Below are positions 10,550-20,611 of a stretch of 64,000 bases of DNA, in pieces (position 1 is the stretch's first letter; each line of letters opens with the position of its first letter). Source of the stretch: Lepidostoma basale (Eukaryota > Arthropoda > Insecta > Trichoptera > Lepidostomatidae). A program made the translations under genes and the position numbers. The notes under the pieces are model-generated. The model ran no database searches and was not told where the DNA came from. It saw only the letters and a list, made by a program, of their open reading frames with translations. Where the stretch lies: positions 1 to 64,000 of the forward strand of contig JAHDVF020000022.1 of assembly GCA_022606425.2 (NCBI GenBank). Direction: 5' to 3'.

Positions 10550-10820
10550 GATTTTACACCTTCATCATCGGGAGAACGATACTCACTATATTTTCTAATG
10601 GTATGATACCTTCATCATCGGGAGAACGATTTATATTGTGTTTATGTTGTTCTTCTGATGATGAAGGTGTAAAACTTTCGATAAATGTCGAAAAAAATAA
10701 ACAAACAAAAAAATACATTGTTTTAACTCATAAAAAAATTCCCGGTAATAAAGGTAAAACCTTTGAAATGTCTCGAGAAAAAAGTGGAAAATACATCGTT
10801 TTAATTCATTTAAAATATCG
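10185..10820. repeat. Foldback family P2, rearranged, split by a SINE
   Basis: The left arm at 10185-10285 (GTGGAATTCCATAATGACC to CATGTTTCGAAGG) is interrupted by SINE S1. It resumes at 10552 with TTTTACACCTTCATCATCGG, which is repeated at 10607. The right arm at 10646-10700 carries TTCTT, a perfect CTGATGA box (10655-10661), the stem II sequence GAAGG, then a mutated GATAA in place of GAAA. A further right-arm fragment is at 10752-10815. Confidence 0.8.
10287..10550 (+). mobile_element. tRNA-derived SINE S1
   Basis: The head is tRNA-like: A-box-like TGGCTGAGTGGTAAGTG and B box GGTTCGATTCC, ending CGGCGAGAGCAGTG. The body has GGTCTGGTGTGACAATAAAA and CTACCTATCGCATGCCACGA. The tail is ACCCTTTACATCGATTTGGC, TGTCATGATGTAAAGAGCG then (AAT)n. 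The head is not a functional tRNA gene because arms and anticodon do not fold cleanly. It sits inside P2 and is therefore younger than it. Confidence 0.85.
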
Positions 10821-10829
10821 AGAACGATG

Positions 10830-10890
10830 TAGCGGTTAATTTTTTCTGCTTACGCCTTCGGAGAGACTGCGTGATTTTTAGTTAATTAGA
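10830..10890 (+). mobile_element. LINE Z 3' tail fragment
   Basis: It reads TTTTCTGCTTACGCCTTCGG, AGAGACTGCGTGA, then TTAGTTAATTAG. This equals the last 50 bases of family Z with its (TTAG)n-type tail. Confidence 0.7.
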
Positions 10891-10924
10891 GTTACGAATA
10901 TGTATTTCGAAAGATTTTTTTTTA

Positions 10925-11240
10925 TTAATGCAATTCTTCCGTTCTACCCCTGAACGTAATAAATTTACGTGGCCAGGCGCTTGTGATTGCAGACTCCTGG
11001 GTATCTTACCTGAATATCTGAATAAGAATGGAGGTTTGCCCCAGCCAGGCAGCCAGCCAGCGTGTGCGCCACGCTTTGTTCATACTGTACAGAGGTCGTT
11101 TGTTGCACCGCACCGCTCTTATCGGTCTGTGCCCCCATTATGTGTACGCGCCTCGGCCAGCGCCTGCACTGCAATAATACGAGTATCACCTTACTCGAGA
11201 CCGTATTCCTTTACAATACGGACTTATCTAATTGGAATCT
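10925..11240. other. GC-rich non-repetitive island
   Basis: It is richer in GC and CpG than its flanks and unique in the window. Open frames exist on both strands (123 aa plus, 74 aa minus), but they coincide with the composition shift and show no protein motif. A regulatory island or an unrecognised exon are both possible. Confidence 0.3.
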
Positions 11241-11574
11241 ACTGGATTTTCATACATTCATTGTATACACAAAACGTTTCCGTGCCCGTTGGGGACTGAT
11301 CCCATTTAACCTGTCGCGTGCAAAAGGAATCAAAATTACCATTTTCCGTTGACAATATAAACACTTCTTATTATTATTCAGTCTTATTCCCTCCACTGCT
11401 GCATCTCCACCTCTTTCATTTTTGCCCACTCGTCCCTGTATTGTCCCTTCTGCATCCATGTCGTTCCAGCTATTCGAGTAATGTCGCCAATCCATCATTA
11501 ACACGTATCAAGCCGTGGCAGTCATATGTGACTGCCATCAATTGTTACCAGTACGCCGTGGCAACGGTTGAATT

Positions 11575-11800
11575 AGGCGTTAACACAGTGGAATTCCATA
11601 ATGACGAATTTTTATGAATTAAAACACTGTTTTTTCCACTTTTGAGTTTATTTTTCTCGACATGTTTCGAAGGCTTACACCTTCATCATCGATATACATA
11701 CGATATAAACTCTTTTATATCGTTCTCCCGATGATAAATAAACTCAAAAGTGGAAATAACAGTGTTTAAATTCGTTTAAAAAATAGCTGTAATTTACCAT
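11575..11800. repeat. Foldback family P2, core-deleted copy
   Basis: The left arm runs from CAGTGGAATTCCATAATGACG through CCACTTTTGAGTTTATTTTT, CTCGACATGTTTCGAAGG and CACCTTCATCATCG. The right arm has ATATCGTTCTCCCGATGA, then jumps directly to TAAATAAACTCAAAAGTGG. It has therefore lost stem II, GAAA and the cleavage block. The minus-strand arm keeps GAAA-ACATGT-C. Confidence 0.8.
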
Positions 11801-12011
11801 ACAAAAAAATAATATGCAACAAAAAAAATTATGGCGGCACACTGGGTATTTTTTTTTCAAATATGAATGTACAATACGTGTTAAGGTGACCTACACTCCT
11901 TTTCTTCTTTTATGAATACTGCCATTCTAATATACCCGTACATCAATTTTTTAGTAGATTTCTAACTCTGTGATCGAGCTAATATAATTTTCGTATTTGA
12001 ATTTAGAAATG

Positions 12012-12275
12012 ACATCTCGTAGACTATAGGTTCCCAACTGAGACGGTATCGCCCCCGGGGTACTGTAGCTTTCCATGGGAGCAGTAGCGTGTTCATAAAC
12101 ATTTCTGATATATTTGATAATCTTTTTTTCATTTCAGCTTTGTAATTTTTAATGTATGGTGTATACTAACCATATTTTAATATTTGGTATCATTATTATG
12201 GGAGAGGGGGGCGTTTTTTTTTTTTGTAAAGGGGAGCGGTGGTCCAGAAAATGTAGGAAACTGTGTGTGGTAAAT
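12012..12275. mobile_element. hAT-like element H3
   Basis: The left end CTATAGGTTCCCAACTGAG resembles the H1/H2 ends. The right end in reverse complement (AGTTTCC, TTTTCTGGACCACCGC, CCCTTTACAA) matches the left end of H4 at 26608. The ends are diverged and I could not settle the target duplication. Confidence 0.5.
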
Positions 12276-12344
12276 CTGTATATGATAGAATCCAAATATA
12301 AATAGTGAATACAGTGTTATGATCAAAATTATGAAACGTTCTTT

Positions 12345-12590
12345 AAGCTGATATGGACAAATATGGAATGCAATAATGTTAGAGAAAGACCGAGGAAAAC
12401 GTGCTTCGATCAAATCAATCGAATATTTAATGTCGACCACGCCGCGAAGAGTCGGAGAAATCAACGTGCACATCACGATGTATGAATGTTGAGAGTTCCA
12501 GCAAAGTATGTCAGAAAAAAACAGTGAAACGATCCATTTTTTCTACTAACCCGTTTGGGGAAACAGCGTGAACGGTAATTAGTTCATTTA
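12345..12590 (+). mobile_element. LINE Z, degraded 3' fragment
   Basis: It keeps GAAAGACCGAGGAAAACGTG, CGATCAAATCAATCGAATAT, CGATGTATGAATGTTGA and the terminal TTTCTACTAACCCGTTTGGG, GAAACAGCGTGA. This corresponds to RPRKTxxDQIN...CMNVE...PFGETA of family Z, with frameshifts throughout. Confidence 0.75.
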
Positions 12591-12667
12591 TATGATTAAC
12601 AATAATTAGTTTTATTAATAAATAGAAATGAGCCTGTACAATATGTATATTTACTGGTTATAATAAT

Positions 12668-12779
12668 GTTTAAAATAACTCATGTCATAAATAGTGATTA
12701 AAAGAACTCATGTCATAAATAGTGTTTAATAGAACCCATGTCATAAATAGTGTTTAAAAGAACTCATGTCATAAATAGT
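12668..12779 (+). repeat. Tandem repeat, four 28-bp units
   Basis: Four consecutive units follow GTTTAAAAGAACTCATGTC plus ATAAATAGT with one to three differences each. The array ends at GGGG. Each unit contains TCATGTCATAAATAG. It encodes nothing obvious. Confidence 0.9.
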
Positions 12780-13172
12780 GGGGTATCAGTAATGAAAGTC
12801 CTCTCACGATACTCGCATATTAAATCTTATAAATAAAAAATAAAAATAAAAATTACATTATTTTTCAATTGAATTAATATACGATTTACAAGAAGCCGCT
12901 TATCGTATGCCAATTGCATAAATATATGATGTATTTGAGCATTTTCACACTAATAAAATAAATAATATATATAAACACATGTGATACGCTTCGTCGCTCT
13001 TAAAATATGTGCGACATATTTTTACCAGCGCTACTCACACTATTAGAATGTTTGGTTAGCAATAATTTAACATAGCAATTGTAATTTAAAATAATCAGTA
13101 TCCGAGTTAGTTCATTTAACTATTGTTATCAGGAAAAATTTTAACTTTATTTATTTCTTTCACCCATTTATA
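12780..13172. other. Unassigned AT-rich sequence
   Basis: No gene or repeat is seen. A pyrimidine-rich run ending in ATAG directly precedes element E at 13173. Confidence 0.5.
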
Positions 13173-13460
13173 GACACCGAAGATCTGATCAAAGAGACAG
13201 CCAGCAATTTTGATATGGATACATCTATATTGAAAGCGATTCGTCTTTTAAATGAGGTTGCAAAAGAGATAGTACTCTTTGGATGCAATTATGGCGAATT
13301 CGTGAATACCCTTACGATAAAGGCAGCAAGGTAATAACTGGCATATTCCTATTTATAAAGTTCTATGTATATTTTCTTTGATATTCTTTTTTTTTCACCC
13401 TTTACATCGATTTGGCTCGCGCTGTAATGATGTAAGGAGTTTTTACAACAAAATAATAAT
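13173..13460 (+). mobile_element. Element E with intact C-terminal peptide and S1-type tail
   Basis: From 13173 the frame reads DTEDLIKETASNFDMD, then ILKAIRLLNEVAKEI, then GCNYGEFVNTLTIKAAR and a stop at 13332-13334. After about 60 AT-rich bases comes ACCCTTTACATCGATTTGGC, GCTGTAATGATGTAA and (AAT)n, which is the S1 SINE tail. The second copy at 4312 shows that peptide and tail belong to one repeated unit. I do not recognise the protein. It could be the C terminus of the autonomous partner of SINE S1. An alternative is a host terminal exon that was copied, since TTTCACCCATTTATAG could serve as a splice acceptor. Confidence 0.5.
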
Positions 13461-14019
13461 AATAATTATCTATATTTATAGTATGAAGTTGCACTTAATC
13501 ATCAGATATATTTATTTATTTAATTGTTATTGACGGAATTAATAACATTACATTAATACATAAAAATGACGTAAATCTAAGAATATTTTAACACAGCAAC
13601 AGTAAAAAATAAACCAGAGACAAGTAAGGACGATGATCAGTATTAAAATGAAGAATATTTAGATCATTAAAGAAGAACGGATTATTAAATAAATGTACTA
13701 GAGATGAGCAATATGAAAATGACTGACAATTAGCTAGCGACATAAATTAATATATTTTATTGTGGTATAGTAGGGCATTATCATTAGAATACAAAACCTC
13801 AAACCTAGAATAAAGCAATCTTGAGTGTAATTTTACTACAGTAAAATTGTTGTGGTCGCATGATCTTATCAATTCCACAAGATCTTGATATTGATTGCGT
13901 GATTCAATTGCTGTCATAAATTAACGATCACAATATAATCCAATCTTTCGAGCGAAACACTGTGATACTCCAATATTATAAAATGTTTCAATTTAAAACA
14001 CTGTTATTATAACATTTTG
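13461..14019. other. Unassigned AT-rich sequence
   Basis: I see no gene or repeat. Confidence 0.5.
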
Positions 14020-14345
14020 AATGTATACAAATACTTGTTGACGAAATACTGGATTTTACCCATTGCGGGTTATCATTTTAAGGATTAATTGTATCTCAAT
14101 AGAGACGAAGATGCAAATTGGGAACAGAATATGGTGGTCGAGGCGTTTACAGGACTTATGACCTATCATTGGTTGGGTTAAGCGCACGCTTTATGTAATA
14201 CAACATTCCCCATTCCACCCTTACGACCACCACATCTGACAATTTTTTGGAAGATGTATATATGCTACAATGTCGAACAACACTTCACATTTTTTAGTTC
14301 AATCTACACTAGTGCCATCTATTATCTTGGACTTGAATCTTCTGG
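14020..14345 (+). mobile_element. Repeat family D, most continuous copy
   Basis: It starts TGTATACAAATACTTG and ATACTGGATTTTACCCATTG. It continues through CAATAGAGACGAAGATGCAA, ATATGGTGGTCGAGGCG, TCATTGGTTGGGTTAAGCG, TACGACCACCACATCTGACA and TTTAGTTCAATCTACACTAG, ending near TGCCATCTATTA. No protein is encoded. The right terminal block is missing. Confidence 0.75.
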
Positions 14346-14376
14346 CTTACAGAGGTTCAGATGTAATGGCTATTAT

Positions 14377-14550
14377 TTATTTAGATGAGTTTGTATCGAC
14401 AGCTGTTTCTCCAACCTATGATGGCATCAACAGGTGTTACAAACAACCTTACAACCCAAAACTACTCAAATTAATTGTTTGTTACCTGTTGATGTCAATA
14501 TAGGTTGTCGAAACAGCAGTCGCGACAAACATATATATAAATAAATGTGA
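14377..14550. repeat. Foldback family P1, older copy
   Basis: Two inverted arms flank a 40-base spacer. On the plus strand the right arm gives CTGTTGA (14486-14492), an imperfect hairpin, GAAA (14510-14513), ACAGCAGT, C. In the minus-strand left arm the block reads GAAA-ACAGCTGT-C. The outer flanks TTTGT and ACAAA can pair across the core as an outer stem I. Confidence 0.75.
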
Positions 14551-15164
14551 TCGTGTGTGGTCGTGTTGTATATAAAATGTGTATGTCCCGATGAGGTAAA
14601 AAAACAAAAACTGCACTTTAAAATTAACATTGTATTTTTATTTTCTAAAACTACAATGAAATGTTGTGGAAATTAAAACCAAAATGTTTTGTTCTTTTCT
14701 AATATCAAATGTAATCAAACCTATTTATATAAATAAACGGTGTGAATGTTTACACAATCGTAATAAATATTTTTTTTACTTTTCATACAAAGCATCGATG
14801 ATGTGTTTATAATTTGTATTATTAAATCTACTTATTAATTGTTCAATTGTTTGATGATTCACTGTGTTATAATATTTTAATACACTTTGTTTATAATCGT
14901 TTAATTATATTCTCATCGCTCCCGAGAAATACACGCCACTTGTTTATGGAAACATATGGTTTCAAGTTTACATCACTTTATAAACTTTGTTGTAAGTACT
15001 CATTTTTATGATTCATTTGTCTAACAAAGATTTTCGTTTGTCGGTCGACAAACATGAAATCCGTGAAATGGCGTATGAATCTCAATAGTACTCTATGTTC
15101 ATTTTTCAATGTGTAACCCAACATGAAAACGCAATTATTATGGTCGATCAATTCTTAATTAGAA
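14551..15164. other. Unassigned AT-rich sequence
   Basis: I see no gene. A weak inverted segment at 15025-15060 (TTTGTCGGTCGACAAA) is a short perfect palindrome. Confidence 0.45.
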
Positions 15165-15410
15165 TTTTCACTTCATCATCATCAACCTGTACCCGTCCAC
15201 TCCTGGACGTTGGCTTCCTCCATCTCCTTCCATGTCTGCCGATCCCGGGCAACACGCATCCATGTCGTACCGGCGGTCTCTTCACTGACTTCTTCTTCTG
15301 GTGCCGTGTCAGATCACCCCAACGTTGGCGATTACTGCAGCGAAGGCATCTCTGTCCTGCACCACTTGTAACAAGTTCTAAGCTGACTTTCACTGATTTG
15401 CTCACGATTA
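15165..15410 (-). mobile_element. LINE 3' fragments, V-like and X-like ends
   Basis: Reading the minus strand from 15410, the QDRDAFAAVIANVG end of family X comes first. It is followed by a frame encoding TTWMRVARDRQTWKEMEEAN and VQEWTGTG, the usual RTE-type C-terminal pattern (R.A.DR..W..M.E..VQ.W), then a GATGATGATGAAG tail. Two LINE 3' ends are joined or overlap here, with frame breaks between them. Confidence 0.7.
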
Positions 15411-15419
15411 AATAATAGA

Positions 15420-15735
15420 AAAAATATATATCTATATTATAATAACATTATTTAGTTATTTTTCACTTGATATTATGGTTTCGACAGCTTGCTGCCATCT
15501 TCTGGTGACCGGCAAAAGCCGCAAAATCAAGTGGAGTCAAACTTGATACATATTATTGAGGATTTTTTAATTAATAGAAAATAATTTCATTAATGTTTCT
15601 TTTTACAACAAAATAATATAGTAACACAGTATATAAAAAAAGAAACATTGAACATCAACACAAAGTTATGGCGAACATAGAAGAAATAATTTCTTTATTT
15701 ACGATGAACTTCTACCAAGAAATTTCAATTAACAA
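15420..15735. repeat. Foldback family B copy with outer tail
   Basis: The minus strand of the arm at 15478-15520 gives CAGAAGA, T, hairpin GGCAGCAAGCTGTC, GAAACC. The far end at 15703-15731 has ATGAACTTCTACCAAGAAA. The same terminal segment ends the B copies at 21285-21435 and 23205-23480. Confidence 0.65.
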
Positions 15736-16649
15736 TATTAATATTTTACTGAAGCTTATTTTAAAAAAATGTACAGAATAATTATCACTTTTTTACCACG
15801 TTTTCCGTGTGTAGGTACCTCAGTAGCGTGACACGCGGTAAACATATTTATTGTCAGTTAAATTCTGCAAACAGGTTTTATTAACTAAAATAATTTACAT
15901 AATGCCTTACGCGTGGAAAGATATTATACATAATATTATTTCTTGCCTCGACAACTTCTCCGTATTTTCTCCTACAATCGAATCCTTCACACGATTTTAT
16001 ATAAAAACTTCGCATATTATATGCAAGGTAAAAGAAGCGAATAAATACGAAATTAGTATTTTAATATGTATAAAATGTTTTTATGCCGATTTCGTAAAAC
16101 TCTGGTGTTTGGCCTAAAAACACTCTCGTAAATGCCCAAGGATTTCAGCTTCGTTTTCAGACACTCGCGAACAGAAATAATCAGAATCGATTTTATGCTC
16201 ATTATTGTTTCTATCCAAACATTGATATCTCACTTCTTTGCATACGTTTTTTACGCAACGTATTTGATTTTCTGTGGTGTTTTTATTTCAACAAATTAAT
16301 ATTGATTGATTTTTTAATTCCCAAAGATTGTTCAAGTTTTTCCCTATCCTTTTACATAAATTAACACTAACTTTGTGCCCAAATATAAAACCCAAGATTA
16401 TTTTATTTCTTTCCTCGTTACGTGTGTGTTTGCTTATTCTATGTATATATGTAAATGCCTAATTGAATTATATATTTATACGCTACTGAAATTGATACCT
16501 ATTTAGTTGATTATTTCTAAATATCAGACCATCGTGTGGGGGGTCTCGCTTTACTTATTTTATCCTCACGAGGTAGCCACTACCCTTGTATTCTATCTTT
16601 ACTCTCTTATTCTGGCAACATATCCTGCAAATGACCATTTTAACTAGAC
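15736..16649. other. Unassigned AT-rich sequence with one 88-codon frame
   Basis: The frame at 15851-16117 is AT-rich and has no family motif. A GTAAAAG donor-like site follows CATATTATATGCAAG at 16026. I have no evidence that it is a gene. Confidence 0.35.
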
Positions 16650-16890
16650 GCCCTTTCGATGACATTCATTACTCCCGACCTTCCACGTATCTCAATGTTT
16701 CTAAATCGTTGACTTCTATTGGCTGATTTTCAATATCTACAGCACCGCCGATGATCAGGTTTTTGGTCTTACTTGTGTTAATAAGGAGTTCCACTTTTTG
16801 TCTCTGGCATAAGCTTTTTAGCATGACATATGCTTCATCCAGATATTCAGATACAATGTCATCTGCGAATCTTAAGTTTTTTAAATTGAG
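16650..16890 (-). mobile_element. Non-LTR reverse transcriptase palm fragment
   Basis: From 16883 downward the minus strand reads LRFADDIVSEYLDEAY, then LKSLCQRQKVELLINTSKTK. FADD is the catalytic motif C of non-LTR reverse transcriptases, and the following INTSKTK matches the (K)I(N)..KTK block that comes after it. The frame stays open for about 70 codons and then stops. It is an isolated relic with no EN or C-terminal domain attached. Confidence 0.75.
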
Positions 16891-16914
16891 TTTTGGTGTA
16901 TTTTATTTATTTAT

Positions 16915-17000
16915 AAAGTCTTTGCAGGTGAAACATGTCATTCCCATTCAATATAATGGAACTTCTAGGAAATAGGATTTTTGAAATTTTAATTTTATAT
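16915..17000. repeat. Foldback family C fragment
   Basis: It reads GCAGGTGAAACATGTCATTC then CATTCAATATAATGGAACTT, CTAGGAAATAGG. GAAA-ACATGT-C is intact, while hairpin and box are lost. Confidence 0.6.
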
Positions 17001-17642
17001 CATTGTTCAAAAAACAATAAATGGATATCCATATTATCAATATATTTGAAATGTGTTATGTTTTAATTTCTTATTAACAGTTTTGCGTATTGGTGAAAAT
17101 TTACAAGGGAATAAAAACGTATTTGCAATATATATTATATTTATTAATTCGAAGATAGCAGTGAACTTCCGATAAGGGTCGTAACTAGAAGAACAAGTTG
17201 AATGAAACTTAATATATATTTTAAAGATTTTTTTAGTTTCATTGGTTACAAGACACGTCTACAAAATCATTTCAATAACCATCATTAATATATTTTTGAT
17301 GTGTTAATCTTTCACGTCATTTTCCATCAATTTTACCAAAACTAACCACGAATTATTATCCTTGTTTATGTGGAAGTTCATTATCTAATATGTAGGTTCC
17401 CATTTCAAAAGCGTATAACCTAACAAGGGTGGTGCAACATGGCAAATCCATTAAATAAATACGTACTCTCTTCCGTTAACTATGCGTGTGAAGAATTTGT
17501 ACTTTATTTACCATTCCACAGGACTTTGTGCGTAATATTCCTTTCGTTATTTTTTTTTTCGTTTATATTATTGTACACAGTATCCTAATTAATGCCACTT
17601 TAGATTGTTTTTCAAACTGACAAACACTTTCATTACTTACTT
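17001..17642. other. Unassigned AT-rich sequence
   Basis: No gene or repeat is seen. Confidence 0.5.
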
Positions 17643-18112
17643 AGTTAGGTATACATTTTATTTGCTCGGAACCAATTCTTTACAGCTTCGAAGAGAAAGG
17701 CATCTCATTACCCATTTATTTGAATTAATCAAGGGATATTTCGAGAACTCGGCCGTGCTAGAGGATGTTGGTCTTTTTGTCCCTGATAGATTTCTCCCGA
17801 CAGCACAGATTGTTTTACCTACCGGCCACCAGAACCAATCTGCCTCTGGTAACACCGGTGGGAAGAGCAATTAGTCTGCTGAACGTGGTCTCTTCGGAGA
17901 TTGGCGTCTTTCATATAAGTGAAGGTACGTTCAGGGGACAAATACTTTTAACTTCAGAAAGTATCTTGTCTTAAATGTCTCCTAATGTCGAACCATCTCT
18001 AATGCGTTCCTGGTATTATGTTGTATTTTTATAATATTTTACCTGTATGATGCCTTAAACATTTTGCTGTTTGTAATGTCTTTTGAGTTAATAAACTGAT
18101 TTGATTTGATTT
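17643..18112 (+). mobile_element. LINE family T, 3' end
   Basis: A frame gives GTNSLQLRRERHLITHLFEL and IKGYFENSAVLEDVG. After a frameshift near 17800, TNLPLVTPVGRAISLLNVVS is followed by a stop at 17972. The 3' UTR ends AATAAACTGATTTGATTTGA, i.e. a (TGATT)n tail. The minus-strand element at 32165-32790 encodes the same blocks. This type of C terminus (LERVQKRFLRYLY...L..RR....) is typical of arthropod non-LTR elements. The copy is 5'-truncated. Confidence 0.75.
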
Positions 18113-19690
18113 ATTATAAATTTTTATTAATCGTAAAAACATTTATTTTTCATAAATAGGTTATCGTGCAACGCTGCAACGTTTCATAATTCATAATTAT
18201 TTTATCGTCTTGTTTCAACGTCAAGTCAATTTAATTTATATAATATTAATATGATTTTCCACACATACTTATTCATTTGATTTGCTTATAAATTGACTTG
18301 ATAATTTTTTAATAATTTTTAACTATGTCAATATCTGTGCATCCATGAAACTAGAATTTGAACAATTTTTAACTCAAAATGAAGCAATAGGCTATCGATA
18401 TTAATTATTATCAGAGCATTCCATACATAAGTAGTTACTCAACATTTTACGTTTGGATTGATATTAATTGTGTGTAATGTAATATATGGTGTGGATATTT
18501 TACAGGTCATTGATTGACCCAAGACCCGTTAACATATTTTCTTTAGTAGCTCAACAATGGTGCTTCTTCCTTTCGCCTGTCATAAGGTAATAGCAAGTCC
18601 GTTCACCAGACTATAGCAAAGAGTGAAACAGTCTATACCATGTCGGCCAAGGTTAATTCAAAATTGTTTTGACGCAACGAATCCAGTTTTTAATCACGTC
18701 TGACACAGATCATCAAAGCAGTATGGGCACCTCTTCAAAAAAGTCCACTTAAACGTAGCTGTGGCGGATTTTTTTCATAATAGATCACTTCGTCTTTTGT
18801 TTAACAAGTAATTTCATCAACTCTTTGAACTGACAATTCTTAAGCCATTTCTCTGTTTTATTTGTATTATTTTTAAATGAGCTTTATTATTATGTTTCTA
18901 AAGAGGTGTTGTTGCATAAACGAATGTATTTTTATGCTGGGAATTAACATTCAACTAATGTTTTTTTTCTCATATTTTTGTTTTAAATTATCATATACGA
19001 GTATTTCTTAGGTTATTTTATGCACATTAGATTATATTCAACTTCGCTACTTTAAAAACGCTCTTTAATTATTTTAATTCAATCCTAAATCACTCAGCAA
19101 GTAATATTTATTACTGCACTGTCCTTATAAGTAACGTTGTTTCATACACCTAATTAATATTTTTGCGTCTTTCAAGCGTATTGCTAACTACCGACTCCAT
19201 AAATAATTGAAAATTTTACATAAAACACGTACAATATGCACATACTTAAATTAATTCTCCTTGAAAATCCGCCGCGTATTTCTTCGTCTACCTAAATCAC
19301 ATATATATGGTCTTGAATTTTAAAGCATTTTTAATTCAGAATCGTGTACTGCTTATTAGCTTCACGTTATTGTTCAATTTCGAGAATTTTCTGTAGGTAT
19401 ACGCATTTCCCACTTATTGTTTAGTTATCAATTTTATTATATTGATTTTCATTTCCTTATTGTAAGTGATTGTGTATTGAATTAATTAATTATTTAATTA
19501 ATTAATGATCTCTTCGGAATCCAGTGAATGCACCCGGATACTTATTGTAATTCATGCATACTATGTAAATATGCTGCAATAAAAATTGTATTACATATAT
19601 TGTTTATTTGTTTAAAAATGTGTACAATATTTTTCCGTCTCGAATAAATTAGAATAAACAACAGTTAATATTAATTAATTTGCAGTATCA
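18113..19690. other. Unassigned AT-rich sequence
   Basis: A 1.6-kb stretch with no recognisable gene or repeat. ATTAATTAATTATTTAATTA at 19482 is a homeodomain-like AT run. Parts may be unique host DNA. Confidence 0.4.
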
Positions 19691-19745
19691 TTCCAATAAA
19701 ATATAATAAAATTTCTAGAAAACAGACGTTTTGATTCATATTCAT
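19691..19745 (+). repeat. Foldback family C, single outer arm
   Basis: CCAATAAAATATAATAAAAT and TTCTAGAAAACAGACGTTTT form the right arm of family C without the ribozyme-like centre. Confidence 0.65.
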
Positions 19746-19880
19746 TTACTAAAGTGGAGTTTTATCTCATTGCTCAAGAAACAACAACAGTGTCATCTAC
19801 TCAAACAAGCTGTTCAATGAATTTTTAAAGTTGTTTAAATATTTCAAATGTAAGAAAAAAGCATTCGTTAATGCCATGAA

Positions 19881-20092
19881 GGCCTCTTGCATGCCATAAT
19901 GAAGGGTATGACCGAGGGGACAAACTCTAGGGGACGCCCACGCCGAGAGTACCTGGAGGACCTGTTGGTGGACGTGCGCTGCTATCATATGCAGATTTCA
20001 AAAGAGCCGCACAAGACAGGGAAGAATGGAAGAGAAGAATAGAGGAAATTGCTGCAAACCAATCCCAGGATTGATACCAGAGAGAGAGAGAG
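19881..20092 (+). mobile_element. LINE family Y, 5'-truncated insertion with TSD
   Basis: It encodes the Y C terminus (MTEGTNSRGRPRREYLEDLL) with a frameshift after VDVRC, and ends in an (AG)n tail. It is flanked by AATGCCATGAA (19870-19880) and AATGGCATGAA (20093-20103), 10 of 11 identical. This marks a target-primed insertion of only 212 bp. The full-length relative is at 58955-60241. Confidence 0.85.
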
Positions 20093-20134
20093 AATGGCAT
20101 GAACGTAACTCGAAATCTAATAAATTCGATATTC

Positions 20135-20320
20135 TTCTTCTTTCGGTGCCGTGTCAGGTCCCCCCAACGTTGGCGATCACTGCAGCAAAGGCATCTCTAT
20201 CCTGCGGCACTTTGAACAAGTTCTGAACTTTTGTTATACCTGTCCACTCTTTGATGTTCCGCAGCCAGGACAGTTGCCTTTTACCAACTCCCCGACGTCC
20301 CTCCACTTTACCCATTAATA
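20135..20320 (-). mobile_element. LINE family X, 3' end
   Basis: The minus strand encodes LFKVPQDRDAFAAVIANVGG, a stop, then HGTERRR-type tail DNA (CACGGCACCGAAAGAAGAAG). Other copies are at 15285, 31885, 52190 and 32795 (plus). It is truncated to the last few dozen codons. Confidence 0.75.
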
Positions 20321-20379
20321 TCAGTTAATTCGATAACCAAAATTAATCAAATTCACGTTCGTGCATACGAGTACACCTT

Positions 20380-20520
20380 TTTAGATATATTTTTCTTGAC
20401 ATGTTTCGACGGTGTTATGATATCGTATACGTTCATCGTCGGGAAAATGTTATATACTTAAAACACGACTAAAATAAACCCAAAGCTGGAAAAATAGCTA
20501 AATTCATTGTTAATGTCTTA
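20380..20520. repeat. Foldback family P2, highly decayed
   Basis: It keeps TTTTTCTTGACATGTTTCGA, CGTTCATCGTCGGGAAAATG and AATAAACCCAAAGCTGGAAA in the P2 order. The ribozyme-like core is broken. Confidence 0.55.
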
Positions 20521-20611
20521 AGTTTTGCCGAAAATTACTTTTTCGTTTTCTTAGTATAGTAATGAACCTTGTATTATGTAAAATGTGATGTAGAGTATTT
20601 TTTTGTTACAG

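Noticed and set aside
10928..11617. Overlapping ORFs of 96-123 codons
   Set aside because: Several frames on both strands are open at once, which reflects composition rather than coding; no motif.
12668..12779. CRISPR-like array
   Set aside because: Units are contiguous with no spacers, and the genome is eukaryotic.
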